This document shows positions 1 through 9,313 of a stretch of DNA of 64,000 nt, one piece after another. The translations under genes and the position numbers were made by a program. The notes under the pieces were generated by a model. The model was not told the origin of the DNA, did no database searches, and saw only the letters and a program-made list of their open reading frames with translations. Source of the stretch: Butyrivibrio sp. VCD2006 (lineage in GTDB: Bacteria > Bacillota > Clostridia > Lachnospirales > Lachnospiraceae); assembly GCF_000423925.1 (NCBI RefSeq), contig NZ_AUIX01000002.1, positions 62,001 to 126,000 on the forward strand, given 5' to 3'. Positions within the stretch are counted from its first letter, which is position 1. Each line of letters begins with the position of its first letter.

Positions 1-1
1 C

Positions 2-1042
2 GTTGGAAATCAGCTGTTTATTCCTGTCCTGGCACTTATTCTCCTGGCAGTAATAAACCTGATAAATGATCCTGGATTTTTCAAGATCACATTAGGAACT
101 AACAATGCAGGTAATCCGGTTCTTTCAGGATACCTTATAACAATTCTGGATTACGGCTCAGAGCTCGGAATCCTGGCTATCGGTATGACACTTGTTACTG
201 CTGCTTCAGGCGGACAGGATATTTCCGTCGGAGCTACAATAGCAATCGCAGGTTCAGCTATGCTGAGAGTTCTCTGCGGCGGTGTTTCAAGACCTACAGA
301 GCTCGCAGCTCCTATCTTTGTTGCATTTATCGTAGCTTGCCTTGTTGGTATGGCTTGTGGTGCTTTCAATGGTATGCTGGTAGCGGTGTTCAAGATACAG
401 CCAATGATTGCGACTCTGATACTGTTTACAGCAGGTCGTTCCATCGCAGCATGGATCAACAACAATGAGCTTCCTATCGTTCCGGACCCCAAGTTCGCTT
501 ACTTCGGAAGCTTCATTCCCGGAATACCGGTTCCGACAACAGTTTTCATAGTTATTGCATGCATAATTGTTATTTCGCTTGTTCTTAAGTTTACAAACCT
601 CGGACTTTACACACAGGCTGTTGGTATCAATGAGAATTCTTCAAGACTTAACGGTATCAACCCTACATTCATAAAGTTCCTCAGCTTTGTAATCCTTGGA
701 CTTTGCGTAGCAGTTGCAGCACTTATCAAGGTCAGCAGACTTTCAACCATCAACTATTCAGTTATCGCAAAGGATATCGAGATGGATGCAATCCTTGCAG
801 TAGCTCTTGGTGGAAATGCACTTTCAGGTGGTAAGTTCAACATGTGGGCTTCAATACTCGGTGCTTATGTAATTCAGTTCCTGACCACAACACTTTACAA
901 ATTCAACGTTCAGTCAGATGCACTTGCAGCTTACAAGGCAGTAGTCGTTATTATCCTTGTTGTATTCTCAGCTCCTACAGTAAGAGATTACATGAAGCAG
1001 CTTGCAAAAAAGGTCGCACCTGCTAAGAAGGAGGTGGCCTGA
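2..1042 (+). CDS. Sugar ABC transporter permease, YtfT-like (5' end missing)
   Basis: Inner-membrane permease of a ribose/galactofuranose-type ABC importer (BPD_transp_2 family). The frame is open from base 2, so the N-terminus lies outside the window and 346 residues are visible. The protein is almost wholly hydrophobic. It carries the family signatures SGGQDISVGAT near the start of the core and ALGGNALSGG towards the C-terminus, matching the 'DISVG...GG..LSGG' pattern of these permeases. It stops with TGA directly abutting the ATG of the next permease, which implies translational coupling and a heteromeric permease pair. The ATPase gene is expected just upstream, outside the window. The assignment to the YtfT branch rests on the order YtfT, YjfF, YtfQ-like binding protein; the actual sugar cannot be read from the sequence. 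Confidence 0.88.
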   Translation, partial: VGNQLFIPVLALILLAVINLINDPGFFKITLGTNNAGNPVLSGYLITILDYGSELGILAIGMTLVTAASGGQDISVGATIAIAGSAMLRVLCGGVSRPTELAAPIFVAFIVACLVGMACGAFNGMLVAVFKIQPMIATLILFTAGRSIAAWINNNELPIVPDPKFAYFGSFIPGIPVPTTVFIVIACIIVISLVLKFTNLGLYTQAVGINENSSRLNGINPTFIKFLSFVILGLCVAVAALIKVSRLSTINYSVIAKDIEMDAILAVALGGNALSGGKFNMWASILGAYVIQFLTTTLYKFNVQSDALAAYKAVVVIILVVFSAPTVRDYMKQLAKKVAPAKKEVA

Positions 1043-2083
1043 ATGACTAACTCAAATGAAAAGAAAAGTATTTTCGGCAAGATGAATGATACCAACCTTC
1101 TTCTTACGATCACCATAGTTATCTTTTTCCTGATGTACATTGGTGCTATCGTATTCCAGGGCGGTGCATTCACAAAGCCTCAGATGTTCTTTAACATCTT
1201 AAATGCAAACGCAGCTCTTATAATTACAGCATGCGGAATGAGTATTGTAATGATCTCCGGCGGAATTGATATTTCAGTCGGTGGTGTAGTTGCACTGGTA
1301 TCCATGTGCTGTGCGGTTTATCTTGATCACCACAATGGTAGTATTTTCGGATCAATCCTTATTGCACTTGGTATAGGTATCGCATATGGTCTGGTTCAGG
1401 GGTTCCTTGTAGCATATCTTGATATCCAGCCCTTCATCGTATCACTTGCAGGAATGTTCTTTGCAAGAGGTATGACCACAATCGTTAACACAGCACCTTT
1501 CAACGTAGCCAATGAGCAGTTCAATGCATTAAAGCTCACAAGAATCATTATTCCCGGTATGGGAACTACCAATAAAAAAGGTATCTATGTACCTGCTTAT
1601 GTTGAGATCGGTGTTATCGTTGCTCTTTTAATAGTAGTAGTAATGTTTGTTGTTCTTCGTTGGTCTAAACTCGGACGCAGCTTCTACGCTGTGGGCGGCA
1701 ACAAGCAGAGTGCACTTATGCTCGGTATCAATGTAAAGAGAACAAAGTTCCTTTCACACATGATCTGCAGCGTACTTGCTGGTATTGGCGGATATGTTTA
1801 CTTCCTCCATGTTGGTTCAGGTTCAGCCAGCCATGCAATGGGTATGGAAATGAACGCAATCGCTTCCTCCATCATCGGTGGCACAATGCTGACAGGTGGT
1901 GTAGGAAACATCATCGGAACACTTTTCGGAGTGCTCTCACTTAGTACAATTCAGAATATTGTTTCATCAGCCGGTCTTGACCAGGCTTGGTGGACAGGTA
2001 TCACAATCGCATCAATGTTATGTATATTCCTTCTGATTCAGTCAGTTGTTATGGCTCAGAAGAAAAAAGCGCTCAAGGCTTGA
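1043..2083 (+). CDS. Sugar ABC transporter permease, YjfF-like
   Basis: Second permease (346 aa) of the same importer. It has about eight to ten hydrophobic segments, GGIDISVGGVVAL near residue 71 and IIGGTMLTGGVGN near residue 275, both hallmarks of BPD_transp_2 permeases. The first 20 residues are polar and cytoplasmic. The ATG follows the upstream TGA with no gap, and AAGGAGGTGG at 1027-1036 inside the end of the previous gene supplies the ribosome binding site. Together with its neighbour it should form the membrane channel of a galactofuranose-like or other pentose/hexose importer. The substrate is inferred only by resemblance to the YtfQRT-YjfF set. Confidence 0.9.
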   Translation: MTNSNEKKSIFGKMNDTNLLLTITIVIFFLMYIGAIVFQGGAFTKPQMFFNILNANAALIITACGMSIVMISGGIDISVGGVVALVSMCCAVYLDHHNGSIFGSILIALGIGIAYGLVQGFLVAYLDIQPFIVSLAGMFFARGMTTIVNTAPFNVANEQFNALKLTRIIIPGMGTTNKKGIYVPAYVEIGVIVALLIVVVMFVVLRWSKLGRSFYAVGGNKQSALMLGINVKRTKFLSHMICSVLAGIGGYVYFLHVGSGSASHAMGMEMNAIASSIIGGTMLTGGVGNIIGTLFGVLSLSTIQNIVSSAGLDQAWWTGITIASMLCIFLLIQSVVMAQKKKALKA

Positions 2084-2133
2084 ATATTTATAAGTTTGAT
2101 TATTCAATAGTTGAAAGAAATAAATCATCTTAT

Positions 2134-2181
2134 GCCTTCCCCCCAGGGGGGAAGTTGTCAGCAAAGCTGGCGGATGAGGGG
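2134..2181 (+). repeat. Double-hairpin repeat, copy A
   Basis: Hairpin 1 pairs CTTCCCCCC (2136-2144) with GGGGGGAAG (2146-2154). Hairpin 2 pairs GTCAGC (2157-2162) with GCTGGC (2166-2171) around an AAA triloop, with one T-G wobble. The tail GGATGAGGGG (2172-2181) ends four bases before the ATG of the next gene, so the repeat provides the ribosome binding site. Related copies lie at 17.8, 57.8, 57.9 and 62.3 kb. Confidence 0.85.
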
Positions 2182-2185
2182 TATC

Positions 2186-3220
2186 ATGAAAAAGATTGCC
2201 ACACTACTTACCTTACTGCTCCTGCTCCCGGTATTTTCCGGCTGCGGGAGCAGTACCATTAAAGAAGAAATTACAGAGAAGACCGTGGATGAAAATCTCA
2301 TAACTGTGGGATTTTCTCAGCTTGGTGCGGAATCCGACTGGAGGAATACCAATACTGCCTCCATGCAGGAAGCTTTTACCAGAGAAAACGGTTACGATCT
2401 TATATATAAAAACGGACAGCAAAAGCAGGCTAATCAGATTACAGCTGTTAGAATGTTCATTCAGCAGGGAGTGGATTATATCGTCCTTGCACCCGCGACT
2501 GAGGCGGGCTGGGATTCTGTTCTCGCAGAGGCGAGAGATGCGGACATCCCGGTTATTCTGGTGGACAGACGAGTGGATGTCGCTGATAAGAGCCTTTATT
2601 CCTGCTGGGTTGGTTCTGATTTTGAGCTTGAAGCCAAGAAGATGACGGAATGGCTAAAGCAATTTACACAGGTCAGGAATATTGATCCCGAGGAGCTTCA
2701 CATCGTTAATATCCAGGGCACCTCAGGTTCAACCGCGCAGATTGGCAGAACCAGAGGTCTTGCCAATGCCTGCAGAGAGAACGGCTGGGATCTGATGACT
2801 GAGGTTGATGGTGACTTTACTGAAAACAAAGGAAGAGAAGTCATGGCTGCCATGCTAAAGGGCTACGATAATATCAACGTTGTCTATTGCGAGAACGACA
2901 ATATGGCAATAGGTGCGATAGATGCTCTGGAAGCTGCCGGAAAAAAAGTCGGTTCCAATATTAAAAATGGCGAAGTTATGGTTGTCTCTTTTGATGGTGT
3001 AAACGAATTATCCAGAGAGTATTGCAGAGAGGGTAAAATATCCTGCATAGCTGAGTGCAATCCACTCCATGGTCCGAGGGTGAGTGCTCTTATCGAGTCT
3101 CTTGAAAGAGGTGAGACACCTGAGACATTTAACTATGTTGATGAGAAAATTTTTAGTTCGCTGAGTACTGTAAAAAGCATCACAGTAGATGGTGTTACAT
3201 ACGAGGTTGAGAAACCCTAA
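2186..3220 (+). CDS. Sugar ABC transporter substrate-binding lipoprotein, YtfQ-like
   Basis: Periplasmic-binding-protein-type lipoprotein (344 aa) that would capture the sugar and deliver it to the two permeases upstream. The N-terminus is MKKIATLL followed by a leucine-rich segment and a lipobox ending in FSGC (Cys about residue 20), so it should be lipid-anchored. The mature part begins ITVGFSQLGAESDWR and contains QQGVDYIVLAPATEAGWD and IPVILVDRR, a very close fit to the YtfQ/ribose-binding Peripla_BP_4 fold. An in-frame TTG exists 75 bases upstream, but the ATG at 2186 is chosen because it follows GAGGGG by four bases and starts a proper signal peptide. The position after the permeases, separated by an inserted repeat, is less usual than a leading binding-protein gene. 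Confidence 0.88.
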   Translation: MKKIATLLTLLLLLPVFSGCGSSTIKEEITEKTVDENLITVGFSQLGAESDWRNTNTASMQEAFTRENGYDLIYKNGQQKQANQITAVRMFIQQGVDYIVLAPATEAGWDSVLAEARDADIPVILVDRRVDVADKSLYSCWVGSDFELEAKKMTEWLKQFTQVRNIDPEELHIVNIQGTSGSTAQIGRTRGLANACRENGWDLMTEVDGDFTENKGREVMAAMLKGYDNINVVYCENDNMAIGAIDALEAAGKKVGSNIKNGEVMVVSFDGVNELSREYCREGKISCIAECNPLHGPRVSALIESLERGETPETFNYVDEKIFSSLSTVKSITVDGVTYEVEKP

Positions 3221-3370
3221 AAAGTCGCTTGGTTTCTGAAAAAATTTACATTTTTCTGATGTGAATTAATTATCTTTTCGAACATAAAATAGTGTATACT
3301 AAATACGTGGTTTTCATGGAAAATCACGGGGTTACATATTATTTGTTGTAGTATTTTCATGGGAGGAAAG

Positions 3371-6300
3371 ATGAAGAAAAAGCGGTTATTTTGGGGGCTG
3401 CTGTCAGCGTCGCTGATATGCATGACTTCTCTTGGGCCTGTCCATGCCCAGGAACAAAGTAATGAGCCTGTTCCCAGAGTTCTTCTGGACGAGGGCGAAA
3501 CGGAGAATCCCACTGAAGGTCAATGTGGAGATGACCTGACGTGGAAATTGTCGGAAAATGGTACGCTGACAATAAGTGGAAGCGGATCGATGACTAACTA
3601 TAGTTGGTATACGACGGCTCCGTGGTCTGCAAGTAAATCCGAGATTAGTTCAATAGTTGTTGAAGATGGCGTTACTTCTATAGGAAGCAGGGCCTTTTTC
3701 GAGTGCACTAATCTTAAGTCGTTTACGATAGCAGACAGCGTGACGGAGATTGGAGAGAGTGCCTTTAATGCCACCGGCATTGAGACTCTGGTGATTCCGG
3801 CTGGCGTAACTACCATAGGTAGCTATGCATTTAGTCAGTGTGAACAGCTTACTACAGTTACTTTTTCTGACAGTGTAACGGAAATAGGCAGTTATGCATT
3901 TAATGGTTGTACTGCTCTGACAGCTGTAACTCTTTCTGATAGTGTAGAGAAAGTTAGCAGCTATGCATTCCAGAACTGTAGTGCAGTTACTGATTTGACT
4001 TTGAATGAAGGCCTGCAAACTCTGGATTATTATGCGTTTAGAGGGTGTGATGGACTTACAGAGATAACAATTCCCAAATCATTAAAGAACGCAGGGAGTG
4101 CATTTATTGATTGCGAAAATATTGTAAAGGTCAGCTTTGCTGATGGGACAGAATCTATACCAAATAGTATATGTGAAAGCATGAAAGGACTTAAAACTGT
4201 CGCTATGCCTGATTCTGTCACAGAGATAGGTAGCTATGCGTTCAGGTATTGTAATGCTTTAGATAGTATTGAACTAAGTGATGGAATCACGAGCATCGGA
4301 TCATATGCATTTGATGGCTGTGAGCTGATTACGAGTATTACATTTCCGGAGACTATTGAGAAAATAGGCTACTATTCCTTTAATGCCTGCAAAGGACTTA
4401 CAGAGATAAAAATTCCTAAATCTGTAAAGGAAGCGGGAAATGCATTTGTTAATTGTGAGAATATTGCGCAGATAAGTTTTGCTGACGGAATAGAAACTAT
4501 ACCGAGCAGTATATGTAACAGCATGAAAGGCTTAACAACTGTCACCATACCCGATTCAGTAACAGGGATAGGAGACTATGCATTCTATAATTGTGTAGCA
4601 CTGGAAGCCATTGGGCTAAACGATGGAATCACGCGCATTGGATCCTATGCTTTTGAAGGATGCGAGCTTATTGCGAGTATTACGCTTCCGAAAAATATCG
4701 AGGAAATTGGATACCATGCTTTTAGGGGATGCAAAGGTCTTACAGAGATTACTATTCCGAAATCTGTAAAGGATGCAGAAAATGCATTTACTGATTGTGA
4801 AAATATCGCAAAGATAACCTTTGCCGATGGAACAGAAACTATCCTGAACAGCATATGTGCCAATATGAAAGGCCTTACAACTGTTACAATACCTGATTCT
4901 GTAACAGGGATAGGAGACTATGCATTCTATAATTGTGTAGCACTGGAAGCTATTGGGCTGAACGATGGAATCACGCGCATTGGATCCTATGCTTTTGAAG
5001 GATGCGAGCTTATTGCGAGTATTACGCTTCCGAAAAATATCGAGAAAATTGGATACCATGCTTTTAGTGGATGTAAAGGAATTACAGAGATAACCATTCC
5101 GGGCTCATTAAAAGAGGCAGGAAGTGCTTTCAATGGCTGTGAGAATCTTACAAAAATCAGTTTTGCGGATGATACAGAAGTTATTCCGGCTGGAATTTGT
5201 TCACAGATGACTGGACTTACTTCTGTAACAATTCCTGAATCAGTTAAGGAAATAGGGGAGAGTGCATTTTATGGCACAGGTATCACCGAAGTAACAATAC
5301 CTGCAGGGGTTGAGGTGGTTCCCAGATTCTGCTTCCAAAACTGTAATCAGCTTAAAAAGGTAGAAATTCTTGGTACCCTTACCGATATTGGGGAAAGAGC
5401 ATTTAATGATTGTGTATTACTTGAAGGGATTGAATTTAAAAAGGGACTAAAAAATATTGGCGCCTATGCGTTTAGCGGCGATGTGCTTATCGCCGAAGTT
5501 ATTCTTCCTGATGGAATAGAAAGTCTGGGTAGCAATGCTTTCAGAAGCTGTAATGCTCTTACAGAGATAACAATTCCGGGATCGTTAAAGGAAGCTCAGA
5601 GTGCTTTTGCTGATTGCGAAAATCTTACAAAGATTAATTTTGCGGAAGGTGCGGAAGTTATTCCGGCTGGAATTTGTTCACAGATGACCGGACTTACAGC
5701 TGTAACTATTCCTGATTCAGTTAAGGAAATAGGAAAAGAGGCGTTTTCCGGCACCGGTATCACTGAAATCAAGATACCGAAAGGTGTAGAGACAATTTCT
5801 GCAAGCTGTTTTAATTCATGTAAACAGCTTAAGAAGGTCGAAGTTCTTGGTGCACTTAGTACTATCGGTGATAGCGCCTTTTATGAATGCGAATTACTTG
5901 AAAGCTTTGTATTCAATGATGGTCTTAAGACTATTGGATCTTATGCTTTCTATAACAATTATCAGCTTGCAAGCATTGATCTTCCTGAGGGTCTTGAGAA
6001 AATTGGCTCCTATGCTTTTAGTGGTTGTAAGGAACTTAGTGAGGTTACAATACCCGCATCACTTTTGGAAGCAAGCAGTGCATTTAATAATTGTCAGAAT
6101 CTTTCAAAGATCAATTTTGCAGAGGGAACGGAACAGATTCCAAGCGGAATGTTCGCTCAGATGAAGTCTCTTACCTCAGTTGAAATTCCGGCTTCGGTTA
6201 AGACAATCGGAAGAGAAGCTTTTGAATATTCAGGCCTTACAGAGATTACGATACCTACAGGCGTAGAGACGATTTCAGAATATGCGTTCCGTGGTTGTCA

Positions 6301-9300
6301 GGATCTTGAAAAAGCTGAAATTTCCAATACCGTAAAGACTATCGGATATATGGCATTTGCAGATAATAAGAATCTTGCAAAGATTTCACTTCCGGATTCA
6401 ATAACTGAAATTGGCGGATATGCTTTTTCGGGTGATGCGAATACGATAATAGAAAGATTGCCTCAGAATCTCGTGACACTTGGAGAATATGCATTCAACA
6501 ATTGTGAAGGTCTTCTTGAGGCTGAGTTTGGAAGCGAAATAACAGAAATTCCAAGAAACGCGTTCAATGGTTGTAAGGCATTAAAGAGAATTTTTATTCC
6601 GGATAATATTACGACCATTGGAGATCAGGCTTTTGTGAATTGCGAAAACGTCGCATCCATAACTCTTGGAAATGGTGTTACAAAGATCGGATCCTACGCA
6701 TTTAACGGATGCTCTAAGGTTACAACAATCACGATTCCTAAGAACCTTACATATGCAGGTGGTAGTGGATCAAAGGGCCCCTTCGCTGAGTGTGTGAGTC
6801 TTAAGACAGTTAAGTTTTCAAATAATGCGAGAGTTATTGCTGCTAATATCTTAAGCGGTTGTGAAAATATCACATCAGTTGAAATACCGGAATCTGTAGC
6901 AGAGATCGGAAACAATGCATTTTATGGCTGTACAGCTCTCGAAAGTGTGACATTCCCTTCAAAGCTTCGCAGCATTGGAGAATATGCATTTTATGGTGAT
7001 ACAGCATTAAAAGAAGCGATTCTTTCGGATAAGATAACTGAGATTGGAAGATACGCATTTAGTGATTGCAGCGCTCTTTCTCAGGTGACGCTTGGTTCGT
7101 CTTTGACAATGATTCCTGAAAGATGCTTCTATGGAACAGCAATTGAAAAGGTTGAGCTTCCATATTGTGTGAGATCCATTGAAAGATATGCTTTTGCCAA
7201 TAATGAGGCACTAAAAGAGGTTACAATCTACGGATTTACTTCATCTATAGATGAATCAGCTTTTGACCAGAGCGACCTCACAATTACTTGTGCGGCAGGA
7301 AGTGCTGCCAGCGCGATGGCTGAGGAAAAGGGATACACGGTTGTAACACTTACGAATGTTGAGGGAGTAGATCTCAGCGTGGATACACTTTCCCTTAATG
7401 TGAACAAGTTTAGTATGATCCATGCAATCATTAAGCCTAAAGATGTCATTGATCTGGTTACATGGGAAAGCAGCGACAATGATGTTGTCAAGGTTGAACA
7501 GGATTCAATGAGTCCTTCGGTAGCAAAGGTGACCGGTGTAAATCCCGGAGAAGCTGAAGTCACTGTAACTGTTGGAACGTATTCCAAGAAGTGTAAGGTT
7601 ACGGTCGAGAATAGTGTAGATTCAATCGAGCTGAGTCCTCAGATGTACACATTCGATAGCCTGGAATGGCCTTGCAGAATATATGCAAGTGTATATCCTT
7701 ATGACGCAGCGGATAAAACAATTACCTGGAGTAGTACTGATGAATCGGTTGTTACTGTCGATGAGGAAGGTAATATGACTCCTGTAGGTAATGGTAATGC
7801 GAGAATTGTTGCATCAAGTGCCAACGGAAAAGTGAAAGCATACTGTTTTGTTACAGTAAATGCACCTATTCCGGCTACCGGAATTCAGTTTACTGATAAA
7901 GAAATTACTCTTACCAATACAAGCAGACAGCTTAGTGCTGCTCTTATACCTGCAAATACTACACAGAGAGATATTACCTGGACATCCTCTGACGAAAGTA
8001 TCGTAACCGTTGATAGCAAGGGTGTTGTAACTCCTGTAGGAGCAGGAACAGCAACAATCACCGCTTCCATTGCAGAAGGAAGCACCTCGGATGAATGCAC
8101 GGTTAAAGTTATTCAGGTAAGTGTGCCTGTAACAGGAATTACACTCAATGAAAGTCATGTTGAGCTTAATAAAGCAAACGTATCTGTCAGACTTACTGCA
8201 AATGTTATGCCTGCTGATGCTGATGTGAAGGATGTAATCTGGAGCTCAAGTAATCCTGAGATAGCTACTGTTGACGCGGATGGTCTTGTACAGGGTGTAA
8301 GCGGCGGAACAGCTACTATTACAGCAGAGACACTCGATGGCTCATTTAAGGCAATCTGTCATATAACAATGAGTAGTCTCATAGAGACGGTTAAGCTTGA
8401 CAAGAACGAAGCTACCATGCTCGAAGGCAGCACATTACAGCTTAATGCAACTATCGTACCTGAGAGTGCAACAGATACTACATACAGATGGTATTCGTCA
8501 AACAGCGAGATAGCTACTGTTGATGAAAACGGAGTTGTAACTGCCGTAAGAAAGGGACTTACATATATTCGCTGCCAGGCTAATGATGATGGTGGAGCAA
8601 TTGCTTCCTGCAAGATAATAGTTGTAGATAGCATTACTAATGACAATCCGGCACCCGGGCAGTCTTCGCCTGCTCAGGTAGAAGATACGGAACCTCCGGT
8701 TATAGGAAAAACGAATCTGATTCAGGTTTCACCTTTACCCGAGGCATTGCAAGTTACGTGGCAGGCAACGGCAGGAGCAGAAGGCTATGAGATACACTAT
8801 GGCAGAGCAGCAGATCTTTCTGATAAGAAGAGCATCTTCGTCAATGGTGGATCTGTCACACAGATGACCATCAATGCACTTGATGCTGACGCTACTTACT
8901 ATGTAAGAATTCGCGCGTATAAGAATGCAGCTAATGGTGCAGCAACTACTGTTTATTCGGGAGAGTGGTCAGCAACACTTAGCGGAAAGACAGACTATAC
9001 AAAACCTGCTTCCTGTAAGATTAAGAGCCTTAGTGCTTCACATAAAAAGATTACCGTCAAGTGGAAGAAGGCTGCAGGAGTGGATGGATATGAGATCTGT
9101 TACTCTACTTCAAACAAGTTTAGTAAAGCGAAAACTGTAACTGTTAATAAGGGTAAGACTGAGAAGAAGATTCTTTCAAAACTGCAGAGCGGCAAGAAGT
9201 ATTACGTAAAGATCCGCAGCTTTAAGAAGGTTAAATCAAATGGTCAGACACAAAAGGTATATAGTGACTGGTCTTCAGTTAAGAGTAAGAAAGTAAAGTA

Positions 9301-9301
9301 G
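3371..9301 (+). CDS. Large secreted BspA-like leucine-rich-repeat protein with Ig-like and FN3 domains
   Basis: Predicted surface or secreted protein of 1976 aa. The ATG at 3371 is preferred over one 12 bases upstream because GGGAGGAAAG immediately precedes it. A signal peptide (about residues 1-28, ending near VHA) is followed by about 50 LRR_5 (BspA/TpLRR) repeats of 22-24 residues with the core pattern IGSYAFxGC and xxITIPxSV, roughly residues 50-1320. Five bacterial Ig-like group 2 domains follow (about 1325-1755; each has TWSSxDxxVxTVD and GxATITA). Two fibronectin type III domains (about 1780-1976) end in a lysine-rich tail. No LPXTG, SLH or dockerin module is visible, so anchoring is unknown. 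Known LRR_5 proteins often act in adhesion; that role is inferred here. It is co-transcribed with the next gene (12-base gap). Confidence 0.88.
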   Translation: MKKKRLFWGLLSASLICMTSLGPVHAQEQSNEPVPRVLLDEGETENPTEGQCGDDLTWKLSENGTLTISGSGSMTNYSWYTTAPWSASKSEISSIVVEDGVTSIGSRAFFECTNLKSFTIADSVTEIGESAFNATGIETLVIPAGVTTIGSYAFSQCEQLTTVTFSDSVTEIGSYAFNGCTALTAVTLSDSVEKVSSYAFQNCSAVTDLTLNEGLQTLDYYAFRGCDGLTEITIPKSLKNAGSAFIDCENIVKVSFADGTESIPNSICESMKGLKTVAMPDSVTEIGSYAFRYCNALDSIELSDGITSIGSYAFDGCELITSITFPETIEKIGYYSFNACKGLTEIKIPKSVKEAGNAFVNCENIAQISFADGIETIPSSICNSMKGLTTVTIPDSVTGIGDYAFYNCVALEAIGLNDGITRIGSYAFEGCELIASITLPKNIEEIGYHAFRGCKGLTEITIPKSVKDAENAFTDCENIAKITFADGTETILNSICANMKGLTTVTIPDSVTGIGDYAFYNCVALEAIGLNDGITRIGSYAFEGCELIASITLPKNIEKIGYHAFSGCKGITEITIPGSLKEAGSAFNGCENLTKISFADDTEVIPAGICSQMTGLTSVTIPESVKEIGESAFYGTGITEVTIPAGVEVVPRFCFQNCNQLKKVEILGTLTDIGERAFNDCVLLEGIEFKKGLKNIGAYAFSGDVLIAEVILPDGIESLGSNAFRSCNALTEITIPGSLKEAQSAFADCENLTKINFAEGAEVIPAGICSQMTGLTAVTIPDSVKEIGKEAFSGTGITEIKIPKGVETISASCFNSCKQLKKVEVLGALSTIGDSAFYECELLESFVFNDGLKTIGSYAFYNNYQLASIDLPEGLEKIGSYAFSGCKELSEVTIPASLLEASSAFNNCQNLSKINFAEGTEQIPSGMFAQMKSLTSVEIPASVKTIGREAFEYSGLTEITIPTGVETISEYAFRGCQDLEKAEISNTVKTIGYMAFADNKNLAKISLPDSITEIGGYAFSGDANTIIERLPQNLVTLGEYAFNNCEGLLEAEFGSEITEIPRNAFNGCKALKRIFIPDNITTIGDQAFVNCENVASITLGNGVTKIGSYAFNGCSKVTTITIPKNLTYAGGSGSKGPFAECVSLKTVKFSNNARVIAANILSGCENITSVEIPESVAEIGNNAFYGCTALESVTFPSKLRSIGEYAFYGDTALKEAILSDKITEIGRYAFSDCSALSQVTLGSSLTMIPERCFYGTAIEKVELPYCVRSIERYAFANNEALKEVTIYGFTSSIDESAFDQSDLTITCAAGSAASAMAEEKGYTVVTLTNVEGVDLSVDTLSLNVNKFSMIHAIIKPKDVIDLVTWESSDNDVVKVEQDSMSPSVAKVTGVNPGEAEVTVTVGTYSKKCKVTVENSVDSIELSPQMYTFDSLEWPCRIYASVYPYDAADKTITWSSTDESVVTVDEEGNMTPVGNGNARIVASSANGKVKAYCFVTVNAPIPATGIQFTDKEITLTNTSRQLSAALIPANTTQRDITWTSSDESIVTVDSKGVVTPVGAGTATITASIAEGSTSDECTVKVIQVSVPVTGITLNESHVELNKANVSVRLTANVMPADADVKDVIWSSSNPEIATVDADGLVQGVSGGTATITAETLDGSFKAICHITMSSLIETVKLDKNEATMLEGSTLQLNATIVPESATDTTYRWYSSNSEIATVDENGVVTAVRKGLTYIRCQANDDGGAIASCKIIVVDSITNDNPAPGQSSPAQVEDTEPPVIGKTNLIQVSPLPEALQVTWQATAGAEGYEIHYGRAADLSDKKSIFVNGGSVTQMTINALDADATYYVRIRAYKNAANGAATTVYSGEWSATLSGKTDYTKPASCKIKSLSASHKKITVKWKKAAGVDGYEICYSTSNKFSKAKTVTVNKGKTEKKILSKLQSGKKYYVKIRSFKKVKSNGQTQKVYSDWSSVKSKKVK
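4184..5209 (+). repeat. Three tandem 342-bp units inside the LRR region
   Basis: The codon ATG before KGL (or TGL) recurs with its G at 4183, 4525, 4867 and 5209, exactly 342 bp (114 residues, five LRRs) apart. The second and third units are nearly identical over about 180 bp (4561-4740 against 4903-5082), differing at only a few bases, which points to recent duplication or gene conversion. Confidence 0.9.
5210..6163 (+). repeat. Two tandem 477-bp units inside the LRR region
   Basis: The same landmark ATG has its G at 5209, 5686 and 6163, a period of 477 bp (159 residues). This equals the 342-bp unit plus 135 bp, that is two extra LRRs of about 22 residues. The reading frame is kept throughout. 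The units are more diverged than the 342-bp set. Confidence 0.85.
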
Positions 9302-9313
9302 GGGGAGAGAACC

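Noticed and set aside
4616..5059. A - strand frame with internal repeats inside the LRR gene
   Set aside because: Its repeats merely mirror the 342-bp units of the real gene.
4184..7260. Regular DNA repeats in the LRR gene as a CRISPR or satellite
   Set aside because: They stay in one reading frame and encode leucine-rich repeats.
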